DNA from: Pyronema omphalodes
Taxonomy: Eukaryota; Ascomycota; Pezizomycetes; Pezizales; Pyronemataceae
Length of the DNA stretch: 32,517 nt
Direction: 5' to 3'
Assembly (NCBI GenBank): GCA_024516155.1
Contig: JAJJXM010000148.1
Location: forward strand, 1-32,517
Shown: in pieces, positions 1 to 9,688 of the stretch
How positions within the stretch are numbered: the stretch's first letter is position 1
Layout: each line of letters starts with the position of its first letter
Notes under the pieces: generated by a model
Told to the model about the DNA's origin: nothing
What the model saw: only the letters and a program-made list of their open reading frames with translations
Database searches by the model: none
Made by a program: the position numbers and the translations under genes

Positions 1-180
1 ATGCACACCTTATATGAACCTGTTCTATCTATCCCGTTTGGTCCCGAATATATGCCTTTAAATACCATCAAAACCCCATTTTGTCTCCCACTATCCGTCA
101 AGAATAACTTATTACTTAGCAATCCTGGTCCACCATGATCTTATTCCAGCAACAGGATGCTACGTAAAAAGGGGGGACTC

Positions 181-515
181 TCAATCTTCTCGTTCCTTCT
201 TCCACCTCTCCAAAAATGTCATTGCTGACCTGGTATATTCATGATTACTGCCCGTCATCCGTAAACGTCGAGATACAAACTTCCTCCATCATTTCAATAG
301 CTAGATCCCGAGAAGATCTGGAGTGGTATGTGACCGCAAGGTTATGCATGACTGTTAATGTATCTGGATGGTCTTCGCCAAGGACGACTTTACGTGCCTC
401 TAAAACCTTGCGCTGTAACGTTTCGGCTTCATCGAATTTCCCTTTGCTCCAAAGCGTTGATGCAAGACTGGACATGGCGCTTAAGGTATGAGGATGGTCT
501 TCGCCAAGGACGACT
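181..515 (-). pseudogene. Displaced C-terminal tail of the NLR (last TPR units plus C-terminal cap)
   Basis: Downstream of the stop at 516-518 the minus strand keeps coding in another frame: the rest of TPR unit 12, unit 13 (FDEAETLQRKVLEARKVV...), then NLAVTYHSRSSRDLAIEMMEEV. A second shift lies near 283-290, where gtttgtatctcg stands against gttgtgtctcg in the 26-kb paralogue. Beyond it the paralogue's ending (HEYTR, then an alpha-helical W-containing tail) is matched down to a stop at 181-183. So the ancestral gene ended here, and two single-base insertions now separate it from the main frame. They could be real truncating mutations or sequencing errors. Confidence 0.75.
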
Positions 516-1949
516 TTATATGTCCTCCAGAAGCTTGCGCTCTAACGTTTCGGCTTCATCGAATTTCCCTTTGCTCCAAAGCGTTGATGCAAGGTCGGAC
601 ATGGCTGTTAATGTATTCGGATGGTCTTCGCCAGAGACGAGTTTACGGGCCTCCAGAACCTTGAGCAGTAACGTTTCGGCTTCATCGAACTTCCCTTTGT
701 TCCTGAGCGTAGATGCATGGTTGGACATGGCTGTTAATGTATCCGGATGGTCTTCGCCAGAGACGACTTTACGGGCCTCCAGAAGCTTGCGCTGTAACGT
801 TTCGGCTTCATCGAATTTCCCTTTGTTCCAGAGCGTGAGTGCAAGGTTATGCATGGCTGTTAATGTATCCGGATGGTCTTTGCCGAGGACGACTTTACGG
901 GCCTCCAGAAGCTTGCGCTGTAACGTTTCGGCTTCATCGAATTTCCCTTTCTTCCTGAGCGTAGATGCAAGGTTGGACATGGCTGTTAATGTATCCGGAT
1001 GGTCTTCGCCGAGGACGACTTTACGGGCCTCCAGAAGCTTGCGCTGCAACGTTTCGGCTTCATCGAGTTTCCCTTTGTACCAGAGCGTGAGTGCAAGGTT
1101 GGACATGGCTGTTAATGTATCCGGATGGTCTTCGCCAGAGACGACTTTACGGGCCTCCAGAAGCTTGCGCTCTAACGTTTCGGCTTCATCGAATCTCCCT
1201 CTGCTCCTGAGCGTAGATGCAAGGTTGGACATGGCTGTTAATGTATCCGGATGGTCTTCGCCAGAGACGACTTTACGGGCCTCCAGAAGCTTGCGCTCTA
1301 ACGTTTCGGCTTCATCGAATCTCCCTCTGCTCCTGAGCGTAGATGCAAGGTTATTCATGGCTGTTAATGTATCCGGATGGTCTTCGCCGAGGACGACTTT
1401 ACTGGCCTCCAGAAGCTTGCGCTCTAACGTTTCGGCTTCATCGAATTTCCCTTTTCTCCAAAGCGTAGATGCAAGGTTACCCATGGCTGTTAATGTATCT
1501 GGATGGTCTTCGCCAAGGACGACTTTACGGGCCTCCAGAAGCTTGCGCTCTAACGTTTCGGCTTCATCGAATTTCCCTTTGCCCCGAAGTGTAGATGCAA
1601 GGTTGGACATGGCTGTTAATGTATCCGGATGGTCTTCGCCAAGGACGACTTTACGGGCCTCCAGAACCTTGCGGTCTAACGTTTCGGCTTCATCGAATTT
1701 CCCTTTGTACCAGAGCGTGAGTGCAAGGTTATGCATGGCTGTTAAGGTGGACGGATGGTCTTCGCCAAGGACGACTTTACGGGCCTCCAGAAGCTTGCGC
1801 TCTAACGTTTCGGCTTCATCGAATTTCCCTTTGTTCCTGAGCGTAGATGCAAGGCTGGACATGGCGGTTAATGTATCTAGATGGTCTGGGCAAAGGACGA
1901 CTTTACATGTCTCTAAAACCTTGCGCTGTAACTTTTCGGCTTCGTCCAT
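311..1949 (-). repeat. Tandem array of 13 TPR-encoding 126-bp units
   Basis: The landmark ggatggtct recurs at 366, 492, 619, 745 and then every 126 bp to about 1880, giving 13 units (1639 bp = 13 x 126 + 1). Most units differ at only a few bases. Variation is concentrated at a few codons: the residue after AM (S/H/G/N), NLA(S/L)TL, the following R/W plus one hypervariable position, and E/Q/D before RK(L/V)LE. Near-identity with a few variable codons is the signature reported for repeat domains of fungal NLRs that evolve by unit exchange. The 492-to-619 step is 127 bp, which locates the frameshift. Confidence 0.95.
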
Positions 1950-4288
1950 TCTCCCTTTTTTGTGAAACGTCGTTGCAAGATGGCTCATGGCTTTTAAAGT
2001 ATCTGGATGGTCTCCGCCGAGCACCTTTTCTGACAACGCAACAACTTCGACCTCTATTTCCTCACATTTACCGCGCATCCCAATCTCAAAAGACGCGTCT
2101 GCAAGAAGAAGCATCGATTTCAGAGTTTGAGGGTGACCATGTCCTAGTAAGAGCTTGTGTATTTTTGTGGCTCTTTCAGCAAGGGGATGAGCGTCGCGGT
2201 TACGGCCTGTGTTACTCAGATAGTCTGCCATAGAGTAACATATGGTAGCAATATCGATATCCATGAATTCATTGCCAACGTATGACAAAAAAGCCGTGGT
2301 ATGAGGAAGATATTGACGCCAGCATGGCCAATTTTCGAATTCTCCGTCTGGTGGGATGGTTTTCGCAAGGACTTGGGCTGTGGTTTGGATCGCGCTAACT
2401 TTTTCTTCGGGTGACATAAAGTACTGAATCGCAAGGTGGACGAGTAAATGAAGGGTATATGTGGTCTCTCCCGTCCCTGTACTGTCTGTCTGACAGTGCA
2501 AGAGTGAAAAGTTCACCAATGTACCCAAAGCTTCGCGGAGTAGAAATTCATCCGATCGACTTGCCAGCTCGGCGAGAAGCTCGTGCGGCACTGCCTGGGC
2601 ATTGATGCATGCAATCAGACGCAAAATAGAGCCGGCGAGAGGTGATTGTGTCAGTATTTGTCGGAAGGTGATTTCGAACGTGGTCAACACTGTCTCGGCA
2701 CTGCTGGCGGAAGATATCGGTAACTCCGGCCTGAAGGGATTGTGAACTGGTTTCGAAAGCAACTGTTGTCGACGGGCCTTTGTTCGCTGAAATTCTGCAA
2801 GGTACTGGGTGGGCGTAATCGTGTGTCGGTTTATCTGGAGATATGAGGCAACTTGAGTGATTGCAAGCGGCAAGTACTGTAGTTCCTCGAGTAGTTCATC
2901 GCAGTCAGTCTTGTCGTATGGTAAATGACTGGGATAATGTTTCTGAAACAGATTCTTCGCATTGTCGGATGTCATGGGCTTCTTGTGTAAAACGCCGTTC
3001 GAGCCGGCTAACTGCTGAGCAACTTCGTAGTCTCTAGTCGTGATAACGATGGTCCCTTTCGCACACTTCGGAATGTATTTGGCCAACCCGTGGCTCTCCG
3101 CGCCGGTGGATTCAGGAAAAAGGTCCGTTTTGTTGTCCGCATTGTCGAGCACCAATATCCAGTCCCCACTGTCCTTACTCTCTAACCAATTCTTGACCAT
3201 CAACCGCGTGTTCTGGCTGGGATCCAACTCGTTGTATCCCGGGATTTTGACAAGCTTCGCTAGCTTCCGATAGTCTTCATCGAATCTCGTCGGGCTTTCG
3301 CAGTAGATCCAGAAAACGCTATGCGACCTTTGGCATGAATACACGAAATCGAGGACGTCTTGGGTTTTTCTGTATTTTCAGGCGTTAGGGTAAGAAACAG
3401 TCAAGATTAATTGCAGGATTTGGGGCCATACCCAACCCCACCCAAGCCATGCAAGGCAACCTTGATATGCGACATAACAGTATTCTGGTTCGCCCTCTTT
3501 TCCTCGACGAACGTACGAACTTGGGATTTCCCAACGTAATCCTCGTTCTCGGGGAACGGCACAAGAAAATGGAGGTTCGGCGATACGTATTCCGCCAATC
3601 TCAAGAGCTTTGTCGTTGTAGAAGAAAAGTATCTCTTCGTAAGATGTATGAGATCCTGGTTACATCGCTCGAGTCCCGTAATCAGTTCCTGCAAACGGTC
3701 CTTGTCACGCAATGCCCATTTAAGCGTTGTACACGAAGAGACAGAACGATCAAACTGATGAGCAAACTCCTTCGCTTTATCCAATGGGAGCGCAATTGTG
3801 AAGTCTGGGATTATGTTCGTTGCCGGGGCGACTGTATTTGTTTCTGTGACAACTTGCGGTTTGCGGAAGATACGGCTTGTCTTCTCTTTCCATCTGTCGA
3901 ACCGTGACGTCTTTTCTCGATGACCCGCTGATTCAATCGAAGTTGCCGTCTTTGTGTTCGAAATACCATAAGTACTTTCCATTTGCTGCATATCGGCAAA
4001 TACTTTGGCGATTTTGAACAATGTCCTGGCGATCAATTCGAGCTTTCCAGGATGTTGGTTGTAGAAATAGTCGTGTATAATTTCTGGACTCAGGCCCTCC
4101 GCATGCTGCGTAGTCTTATCAGCCCAATCCTTCAATCTCTCTTTCTCAACCCCAAATTGGCGTTGGAGTTCCTTAAAGTCTTCTGCCTGAGCTTCGGCGG
4201 TCACAAAGATCTGGTAACCTCGAACTATCGTATTGGCAAGGGGTCCAATCAGCCCGAGCAAGGCAAGAGTCGTTCCTAACGGGTCCAT
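516..4288 (-). CDS. HeLo / NB-ARC / TPR NOD-like receptor (fungal NLR)
   Basis: Two exons: 4288-3432, a 62-bp intron (3431-3370, GTATGG donor, branch-like ctaac, CAG acceptor), then 3369-516; about 1236 residues. Residues 1-230 resemble the HeLo domain of HET-S-type proteins (start MDPLGTTLALLGLIGPL, later a KWALRDKDRL segment), in known members a membrane-disrupting death effector. NB-ARC follows: the P-loop GLGGVGKT at about 281-288 exists only after splicing, since the intron cuts the second G of GVG-GKT; Walker B-like WILVLDNAD, sensor-like GTIVITTRD and the LPLAI motif come next. From about residue 760 there are TPR units of the kinesin-light-chain/TPR_10 type with DEAE.L..K.LE and G.DHP.TL.AM.NLA. 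The role, self/non-self recognition triggering cell death, is inferred from family architecture. The frame stops inside the 12th TPR because one unit is 127 bp instead of 126; the remaining tail is annotated separately. The ATG at 4288 is chosen because the HeLo N-terminus starts there. Confidence 0.85.
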
Positions 4289-6574
4289 GGCTCAGTTGGA
4301 GAAGGATGACGGCCTCAGACGATGATTAACGACGGTTGCGTACAGTCGATAAACTGCGGCGATGGTGATATGTTTAGCGATCTTTGATATTTCCCCAGGT
4401 CAATTGAGGGCTCAACGACACCATGTGTCCCGAAACATCCTCGACCCCGCACCAATCTGCGTCTAATACGTGTTACTATTTAGGCGCTTCTCTATGTTCT
4501 CCGGGACGAATCAGCTCCAATCTCAGTGTCACTACCACGCGATGTATGCATTGTGCATTGTCAAGTACTGCTCTCTATGCATATGATGCAGAGTGGATGG
4601 AGGGCATCCGATTTGGAAACACGCGAGCATGCGTATGTATGTGACGTATGACGTATGATCCACCCAACATTTATAAAAAGAAATTAGCGCAGAATGCTTT
4701 CGCTGTAATAAGTAGGTTCGGCAACCTGACACTAAAAGCTGGTAGCATGGTCTTGGCGTACTTTACTAAGGAATCCCGCAGTGTGCGGAGTGGTGAGTTT
4801 TGCGAAGTTTACGGAGTTGAATTTTGGCGAGAGAAAGAGCCGCATAGTAGCGTGAGACAGCGCGAGCATCATGTGTCGCTGCAAACACTGTCGCTGCAAA
4901 CCACAGTGTACGATGCTCTCGCTTTGTAGGGAGCTGGAATCGTCGCGATTGAGTTGCTACGTTATCATACTCTACAAGAGCAGCAGCAGCAATGTCGAGC
5001 TTTGATGAACGAGATGAGTCCGATACGCAGCAGGCGGACAGCATATGGTGACGATGTCGGTATCGCCCAGCGTTCTGAGTGCTTTCTAGACTTCACTCCG
5101 ACCTTATTCATACTTGATTGGTGTTGGTAACGGTCCTCACGCATTAGAGTGCATACACTATACTTCTCTTGGTTCGCTCCTGAAAGTTTTGAAAAGTTTT
5201 AGGGCCAGGTGGGAACTTCTTAGTTTTAGCGTAAAAACTTTTCAGACGGCGCTAGGGGGAGCTGATTATGCATACTAGAGACCAGAGGTGATAGCCTCCG
5301 AATGATAGCGCGTTGCCGAATCCCTCTAATTGGCCGGCTCATTTGGCTTGCATTGGTAGTTTTAGCTCCACAGAAACTAGCTATATGAGGTTAAATGAAA
5401 CATACTCAGTCACGTGAGACAGTGAATGTGCGGGAGGACATGTACGTTAAGTTAGATCACCGTAAAGTACGGACTTCCATTAAGCTGGAGTATGGTGAGG
5501 ATATCTGTTAGAGAGCGCGTGCTTGCACGGCCGCACTCGAAGAATCAGGCTTCGTGGTGAAGATCCCTATGGTACATGTCTGCCATACAAATTGCATATG
5601 TTATAACCTTGCCCCACCAAACTTTTTATGCACCGGGTAAGTTATTCAAGGTTTAATCCATCACAGTTATAAAGCCAGAAGATATAACGGCCTGTTGCAT
5701 AAAAACTCTCGGCATTCAGCAAATGGTCCCATCAATCGTAAATGATGTTAATTTAAACCGACCATACAAGGAGGCTTCGGTGAATTCTACATTGCATTCC
5801 ATCAAATGGACGGAATGTCGCCCTGAGACAAAAACAAAAAAAAAAAAAAATTGGCCATGGGTTATCATATTAATTTTGCAATTCAAACGTGACATGAAAT
5901 AAAACAAATCCTCATGATAATCATTTGCCTGCTCACCAAGCCACACCTGTATTTCTTAACAAATATCGGTGCTCATTGCAAACAAAAAATCCCACAAATT
6001 CTTGTATAGAAGTATATCAATTATTTTCCGTGAGTCATTTAGAACCACCTCATAGACAACTTTTACTTCCTCCGGCATTTCCCCTTTGATTTCGTCCGAC
6101 ATACAGCATTATCAGCTATGCAGGGTAAGATTATAGGGAATGTGATCGCAACAGCTAGTTATCTCCTTGGTAGGTGAGCGCAGGGGAGCAGTGTAGGACT
6201 GGAATCGATGGAGAGTAGCTTGTATGGAAGAGCTGAGGTTGGCAAGGAAGGAGAACCGGGAATTCCATTCCGGTGGAGTCCAGGAAGACGGAGGGTGTGG
6301 ACACTATGGTATACTAGCTTGCATTTTAGCGCCTTTTCCACCTTGAAAATGTTCAGCCTAGTCCAGATTTTTCACTGAAGACAGGCTTTCAGATTCTCAA
6401 CAGGCTCCCTATATCTTCAGCATTCGCTCAATTACTGACGAATTCCCATCCTGAGTTCGCAGATGCAAACCCGCCATCTATTGAAAATACACACCATTGC
6501 AGAGTTCTATGGTTGGAACTGTGAAATACTGATCAATGAGGTTTATAAGGCGAAATATTGACTGACAGAATAGA
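4289..6574. other. Intergenic, no gene recognised
   Basis: Only short ORFs without recognisable domains occur here. I see a 16-base A-rich tract near 5827-5850 and a short CAG run near 4981, but no RNA gene or transposon remnant that I can support. The part next to 4288 should hold the NLR promoter; no motif stands out. Confidence 0.5.
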
Positions 6575-6580
6575 ACAATG
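6575..6580. repeat. Target-site duplication, left copy (acaatg)
   Basis: Matches 12237-12242 immediately outside the other LTR. Confidence 0.8.
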
Positions 6581-7130
6581 TGTTAAAATTATGGTAGAAA
6601 TGACTTTTGCTTCAAGTGTTGATTTTTGGTTTCACTATCACGGGCACTTGCCACTTGCATCTTCACGTCATGCTCTCACCATGTATTTTTCTTTATCTTA
6701 TCTGATTTCTTTTTCGTCGCTTCTAGATGTTTCTTTCTTACTCGATGTATGTTAGTTTTCTGTTTGCTTCCACGGCATTCCATGCCTATGACATCATCAG
6801 GTTCTAGCGGTTTCTACCCGCTTCCAGACATATCTAGTAACTTCGATGTAAAGACTCAGAGTCCGGCTTGTCGTCGACAACCTGAGTCAATCCAAACTAT
6901 GTATGTAACTATTTTCAGACTTGCCAGGCAGAGGTCTCAGGTATTTATACCCGCTCCCTCTCCCTCCAACGATGAACAATACAACAATTCAATCTACAAC
7001 AAAAACCTCCTCTATTCAAACATCTATAGTGATCTAAAACCTACTCCTCTCGTCGTCAAAACCCTCTCCCTGCACAAATACCCTCACAGGTATTGCTCCG
7101 CTGCTGTGCACAACCTATCACTCGTTCATT
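6581..7130 (+). repeat. 5' LTR of the copia element
   Basis: Begins TGTTAAAATT and ends ...CTCGTTCATT, where identity with the second LTR stops. The expected terminal CA is not clearly seen, so the exact end may be off by one or two bases. The small ORFs inside are not genes. Confidence 0.93.
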
Positions 7131-7147
7131 CGGTTATGAGCCCGGCA
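7131..7147 (+). promoter_or_regulatory. Primer binding site, half-tRNA(iMet) type
   Basis: Directly after the 5' LTR the strand reads ggttatgagcccgg (7132-7145). This complements the anticodon arm of initiator tRNA-Met (GGGCUCAUAACC) rather than a tRNA 3' CCA end. Priming by an internally cut iMet tRNA half is established for Drosophila copia and Ty5; its use here is inferred from the match. Confidence 0.7.
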
Positions 7148-7207
7148 TAGCCAAAAATCAATTCAACCAGACGAATTCCTACGCATCCAACGATCGAATA
7201 AATCGAC

Positions 7208-9688
7208 ATGTCCTCTTCAAAAGTCACCTACCCGGACCTCCCAAAACCCGAACCACCACACAATCTTCATGAATCCTTCAGGACCAAGAAATTCAACAAG
7301 GACATGAAAATTTCCACTGTTAAACTCGACAACATCGAAGTTCTCACTGGGCACGACAACTACGAAGACTGGCGCGACCAAATGACGATTATTTTCGACG
7401 CCATGCAGGTATCTGAACTGGTTATTGATGGAGCAACTCCAGCAGAAGATGCAGACGATGATGAGTATGAGGTGTTCAAGGCACTCAAGGCTCAGTGTCT
7501 TCTGGTTCTCATACAGGTGCTGTCGAAACCCATCATCAAAGTAGTGGCCAAGAAGCGCGACCCCCACGCCATTTGGGTCTACCTAGAGAACACCTATCAC
7601 CGCAATACAGCCTTCTCTTTTGTTCAGGCAATTATGTCTTTCACCTCGCTTGCCTCATCCTATGATCCTTCCAAACCAATCACCGAATACCTCGACAGAT
7701 TTGAAACTGAATGGAATCGTCTCTACAACCTGACCACCGGCGCAAAACCCTCCGACAGTTATCGCAAAGCTTTCCGTTTGTTCCTGGAAGAAGACAAAGC
7801 CAAAAGGGATTTTCTCCTGGGTTTCCTTGTGAACCACCACAGCAATGTTGTGGACAATCTCACAACCAAAGATGACCTTTCCTACTCAGATGTAGTTCTC
7901 AAACTGCACTCCCTTTCCTCCATGGAAATTCAATCGGTTGCCCTGAAAACCTACCAGTCCAAGGGTCAAGGGAAAAAGAAGATCGAAAATTCTGGTGGTA
8001 ATTCAACCAAGGAATGCACCTACTGCAGGAAACACCACCTCGGAAATCCAGTCGGTCATACCTGGAATGAATGTCGGAAGCTGAAAGCAAAGAATGAGGA
8101 AAAGAAGAAGGAAAAGAAAACTGAACAAGCCAACATTGCAAAAGAAGAAGTCTCTGCACATGCTCTAGCGACAACCAAAGTCAGTAACCCCTCCATCACC
8201 CTTACCTGGATCTTCGACACCGGCGCAAGCTCACATATGACGTCCAATGAAGAATGCTTCGAATCACTTTCAGCGCATCGAGGAACTGTAAAGATTGGAA
8301 ATTCCCAATGCCTACAAGTTGAAGGAAAAGGTACTGTCATTTTGAACAGTATACTTCCAAATGGCACAATCTCTCCAATACGCTTGAATGAAGTGCTCTT
8401 TGTACCAGATTTGGACTGTTCATTGTTCTCTTGGCTCTCGGTTCGTGGGAAAGGTTACAACATGATTGATGATGGAAAAGGCATTGAACTTCGGAGGAAA
8501 CATGATGGATCACTCGTTCTGTGTGCCAATTTAGTTGGGATCTTATTTTATATTCCTGAATATATCGACTATGCTCACAAGACAACATTCATGCACTGGC
8601 ATTCCGCCTTTGGACATGTTGCACCCTCGGCTCTTCGACAATTAGAATATTACAAGGATGGACACCTAATTCCTACGGCTCCAAACAATTTCCATTGTGA
8701 ACCATGCATTCTTGCCAAATCAACACACTCAGCTCCCGCAGCAGTCATTCACCGAGCAACTAGAAAATTGGAATTAATTCACTCCGACCTTTCAGGAAAA
8801 TCTCCGGTACCTTCCTATGCAGGAAATCAATATTACATGACTATTGTTGATGATTTCACTCGGGCCACCTGGGTATATTTCCTCAAACTCAAGTCAGAAG
8901 CTATTCCTATTCTTAAAAACTTTATTGTTATGTGTGAACGGCAATACAATTTAAAAGTTCTGAGAATAAGAACAGATAATGGCGGGGAATATGTCAACAA
9001 AGATCTCGAAAATTTCCTGAAGGAACTCGGAATAATGCATGAACCAACACCACCTTATTCTCATGAATCCAATGGAGTTGCTGAACGACTCAATCGCACA
9101 ATCATGAATATGGTCCGAGCAATGCTTGTTAATCTCGATAAAAGGTTATGGCAAGAAGCTGTCCATACTGCAGTTTATCTCAAGAATAGATTGCCTCACT
9201 CAGCGGTCAAGGATCAGACCCCCTATGAGGCATTTCGCGGTGAAAAACCCACGATCCATCACCTTCAGCCCTTCGGAAGAGAGTGCTACATCCATATACC
9301 AGTTGAGAAGCGAGCTCCTGGTAGTAAGCTGCTTCCACGTGCTGAAAAAGGTATCTTCGTTGGATATACCGACAGCATACACATTTACAAGGTGTTTGTT
9401 CCCTCTAGAAAACATCTTTTTACCTCCCGTGAGGTTATATTCCCTACCTCTAATTCAGAAGGGGATTTTTCGCCTACTTTGACCAACCATCAGCAGCTCC
9501 AGCAATATATGCCGAAATCTACACCCCCTTCCTCTTTAAGTACTCCTCTTTCCATACCACTGAACCCAGAAGGATTTCCCTCACGAAGACACTGGCAACA
9601 ATGGTGCTTTCGAAATCCGAAAGAAGCAACAACATGGTCCCAACATGGGTGTGCCAAATGTTCATGCAATATGGTATCCTGGACTTAA
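7208..9688 (+). CDS. Copia polyprotein part 1: Gag, protease, integrase
   Basis: 826 codons. Residues 40-250 are a UBN2/retrotran_gag-type Gag (LTGHDNYEDWRDQM). A zinc-knuckle-like CX2CX10HX4C follows near 270-290, then a Lys/Glu-rich basic stretch. The aspartic protease shows WIFDTGASSHMT with its Asp near 337. The pre-integrase HHCC finger contains MHWHSAFGH...CEPCILAK. The integrase core has D527 (HSDLSG), D590 (RTDNGGEY) and E626 (SNGVAERLN), exactly 35 residues after D590, as in D,D35E. The ATG at 7208 comes 60 bp after the primer site and is the first good start. The frame closes at 9688 within the integrase-RT linker, where the RT part continues in another frame, so this is a truncated polyprotein. 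Confidence 0.9.
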   Translation: MSSSKVTYPDLPKPEPPHNLHESFRTKKFNKDMKISTVKLDNIEVLTGHDNYEDWRDQMTIIFDAMQVSELVIDGATPAEDADDDEYEVFKALKAQCLLVLIQVLSKPIIKVVAKKRDPHAIWVYLENTYHRNTAFSFVQAIMSFTSLASSYDPSKPITEYLDRFETEWNRLYNLTTGAKPSDSYRKAFRLFLEEDKAKRDFLLGFLVNHHSNVVDNLTTKDDLSYSDVVLKLHSLSSMEIQSVALKTYQSKGQGKKKIENSGGNSTKECTYCRKHHLGNPVGHTWNECRKLKAKNEEKKKEKKTEQANIAKEEVSAHALATTKVSNPSITLTWIFDTGASSHMTSNEECFESLSAHRGTVKIGNSQCLQVEGKGTVILNSILPNGTISPIRLNEVLFVPDLDCSLFSWLSVRGKGYNMIDDGKGIELRRKHDGSLVLCANLVGILFYIPEYIDYAHKTTFMHWHSAFGHVAPSALRQLEYYKDGHLIPTAPNNFHCEPCILAKSTHSAPAAVIHRATRKLELIHSDLSGKSPVPSYAGNQYYMTIVDDFTRATWVYFLKLKSEAIPILKNFIVMCERQYNLKVLRIRTDNGGEYVNKDLENFLKELGIMHEPTPPYSHESNGVAERLNRTIMNMVRAMLVNLDKRLWQEAVHTAVYLKNRLPHSAVKDQTPYEAFRGEKPTIHHLQPFGRECYIHIPVEKRAPGSKLLPRAEKGIFVGYTDSIHIYKVFVPSRKHLFTSREVIFPTSNSEGDFSPTLTNHQQLQQYMPKSTPPSSLSTPLSIPLNPEGFPSRRHWQQWCFRNPKEATTWSQHGCAKCSCNMVSWT

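Larger units (their letters stand above)
1..3050 (-). repeat. Arm A of an inverted NLR duplication (paired with 26090-27740)
   Basis: Coding sequence from the mid NB-ARC to the C-terminus matches the plus-strand copy at 26.1-27.6 kb throughout (ELQYLPLAITQVASYLQINR is identical in both). The match continues past the stop: the reverse complement of about 1-170 aligns with 27590-27740, for example around taataagttattct, gacggatag and ttttgatggtattt. Arm A runs to the window edge, so its outer limit is unknown. Confidence 0.8.

Noticed and set aside
311..1949. Regular array that could be mistaken for CRISPR
   Set aside because: Units are 126 bp with no unique spacers, code for TPRs, and the organism is a fungus.
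358..1965. 535-codon plus-strand ORF with repeated NVSGWSSP...TTLRAS units
   Set aside because: It is the antisense of the TPR array. It stays open because one stop-free unit is repeated; the minus strand has clear TPR and NB-ARC motifs.
4423..5044. Several 60-90-codon ORFs on both strands
   Set aside because: No domain, overlapping each other and without intron or codon signals.
6626..7150. 174-codon ORF in the 5' LTR and similar ones in the 3' LTR
   Set aside because: LTR sequence without known domains; the frames differ between the two LTRs because of one-base indels.
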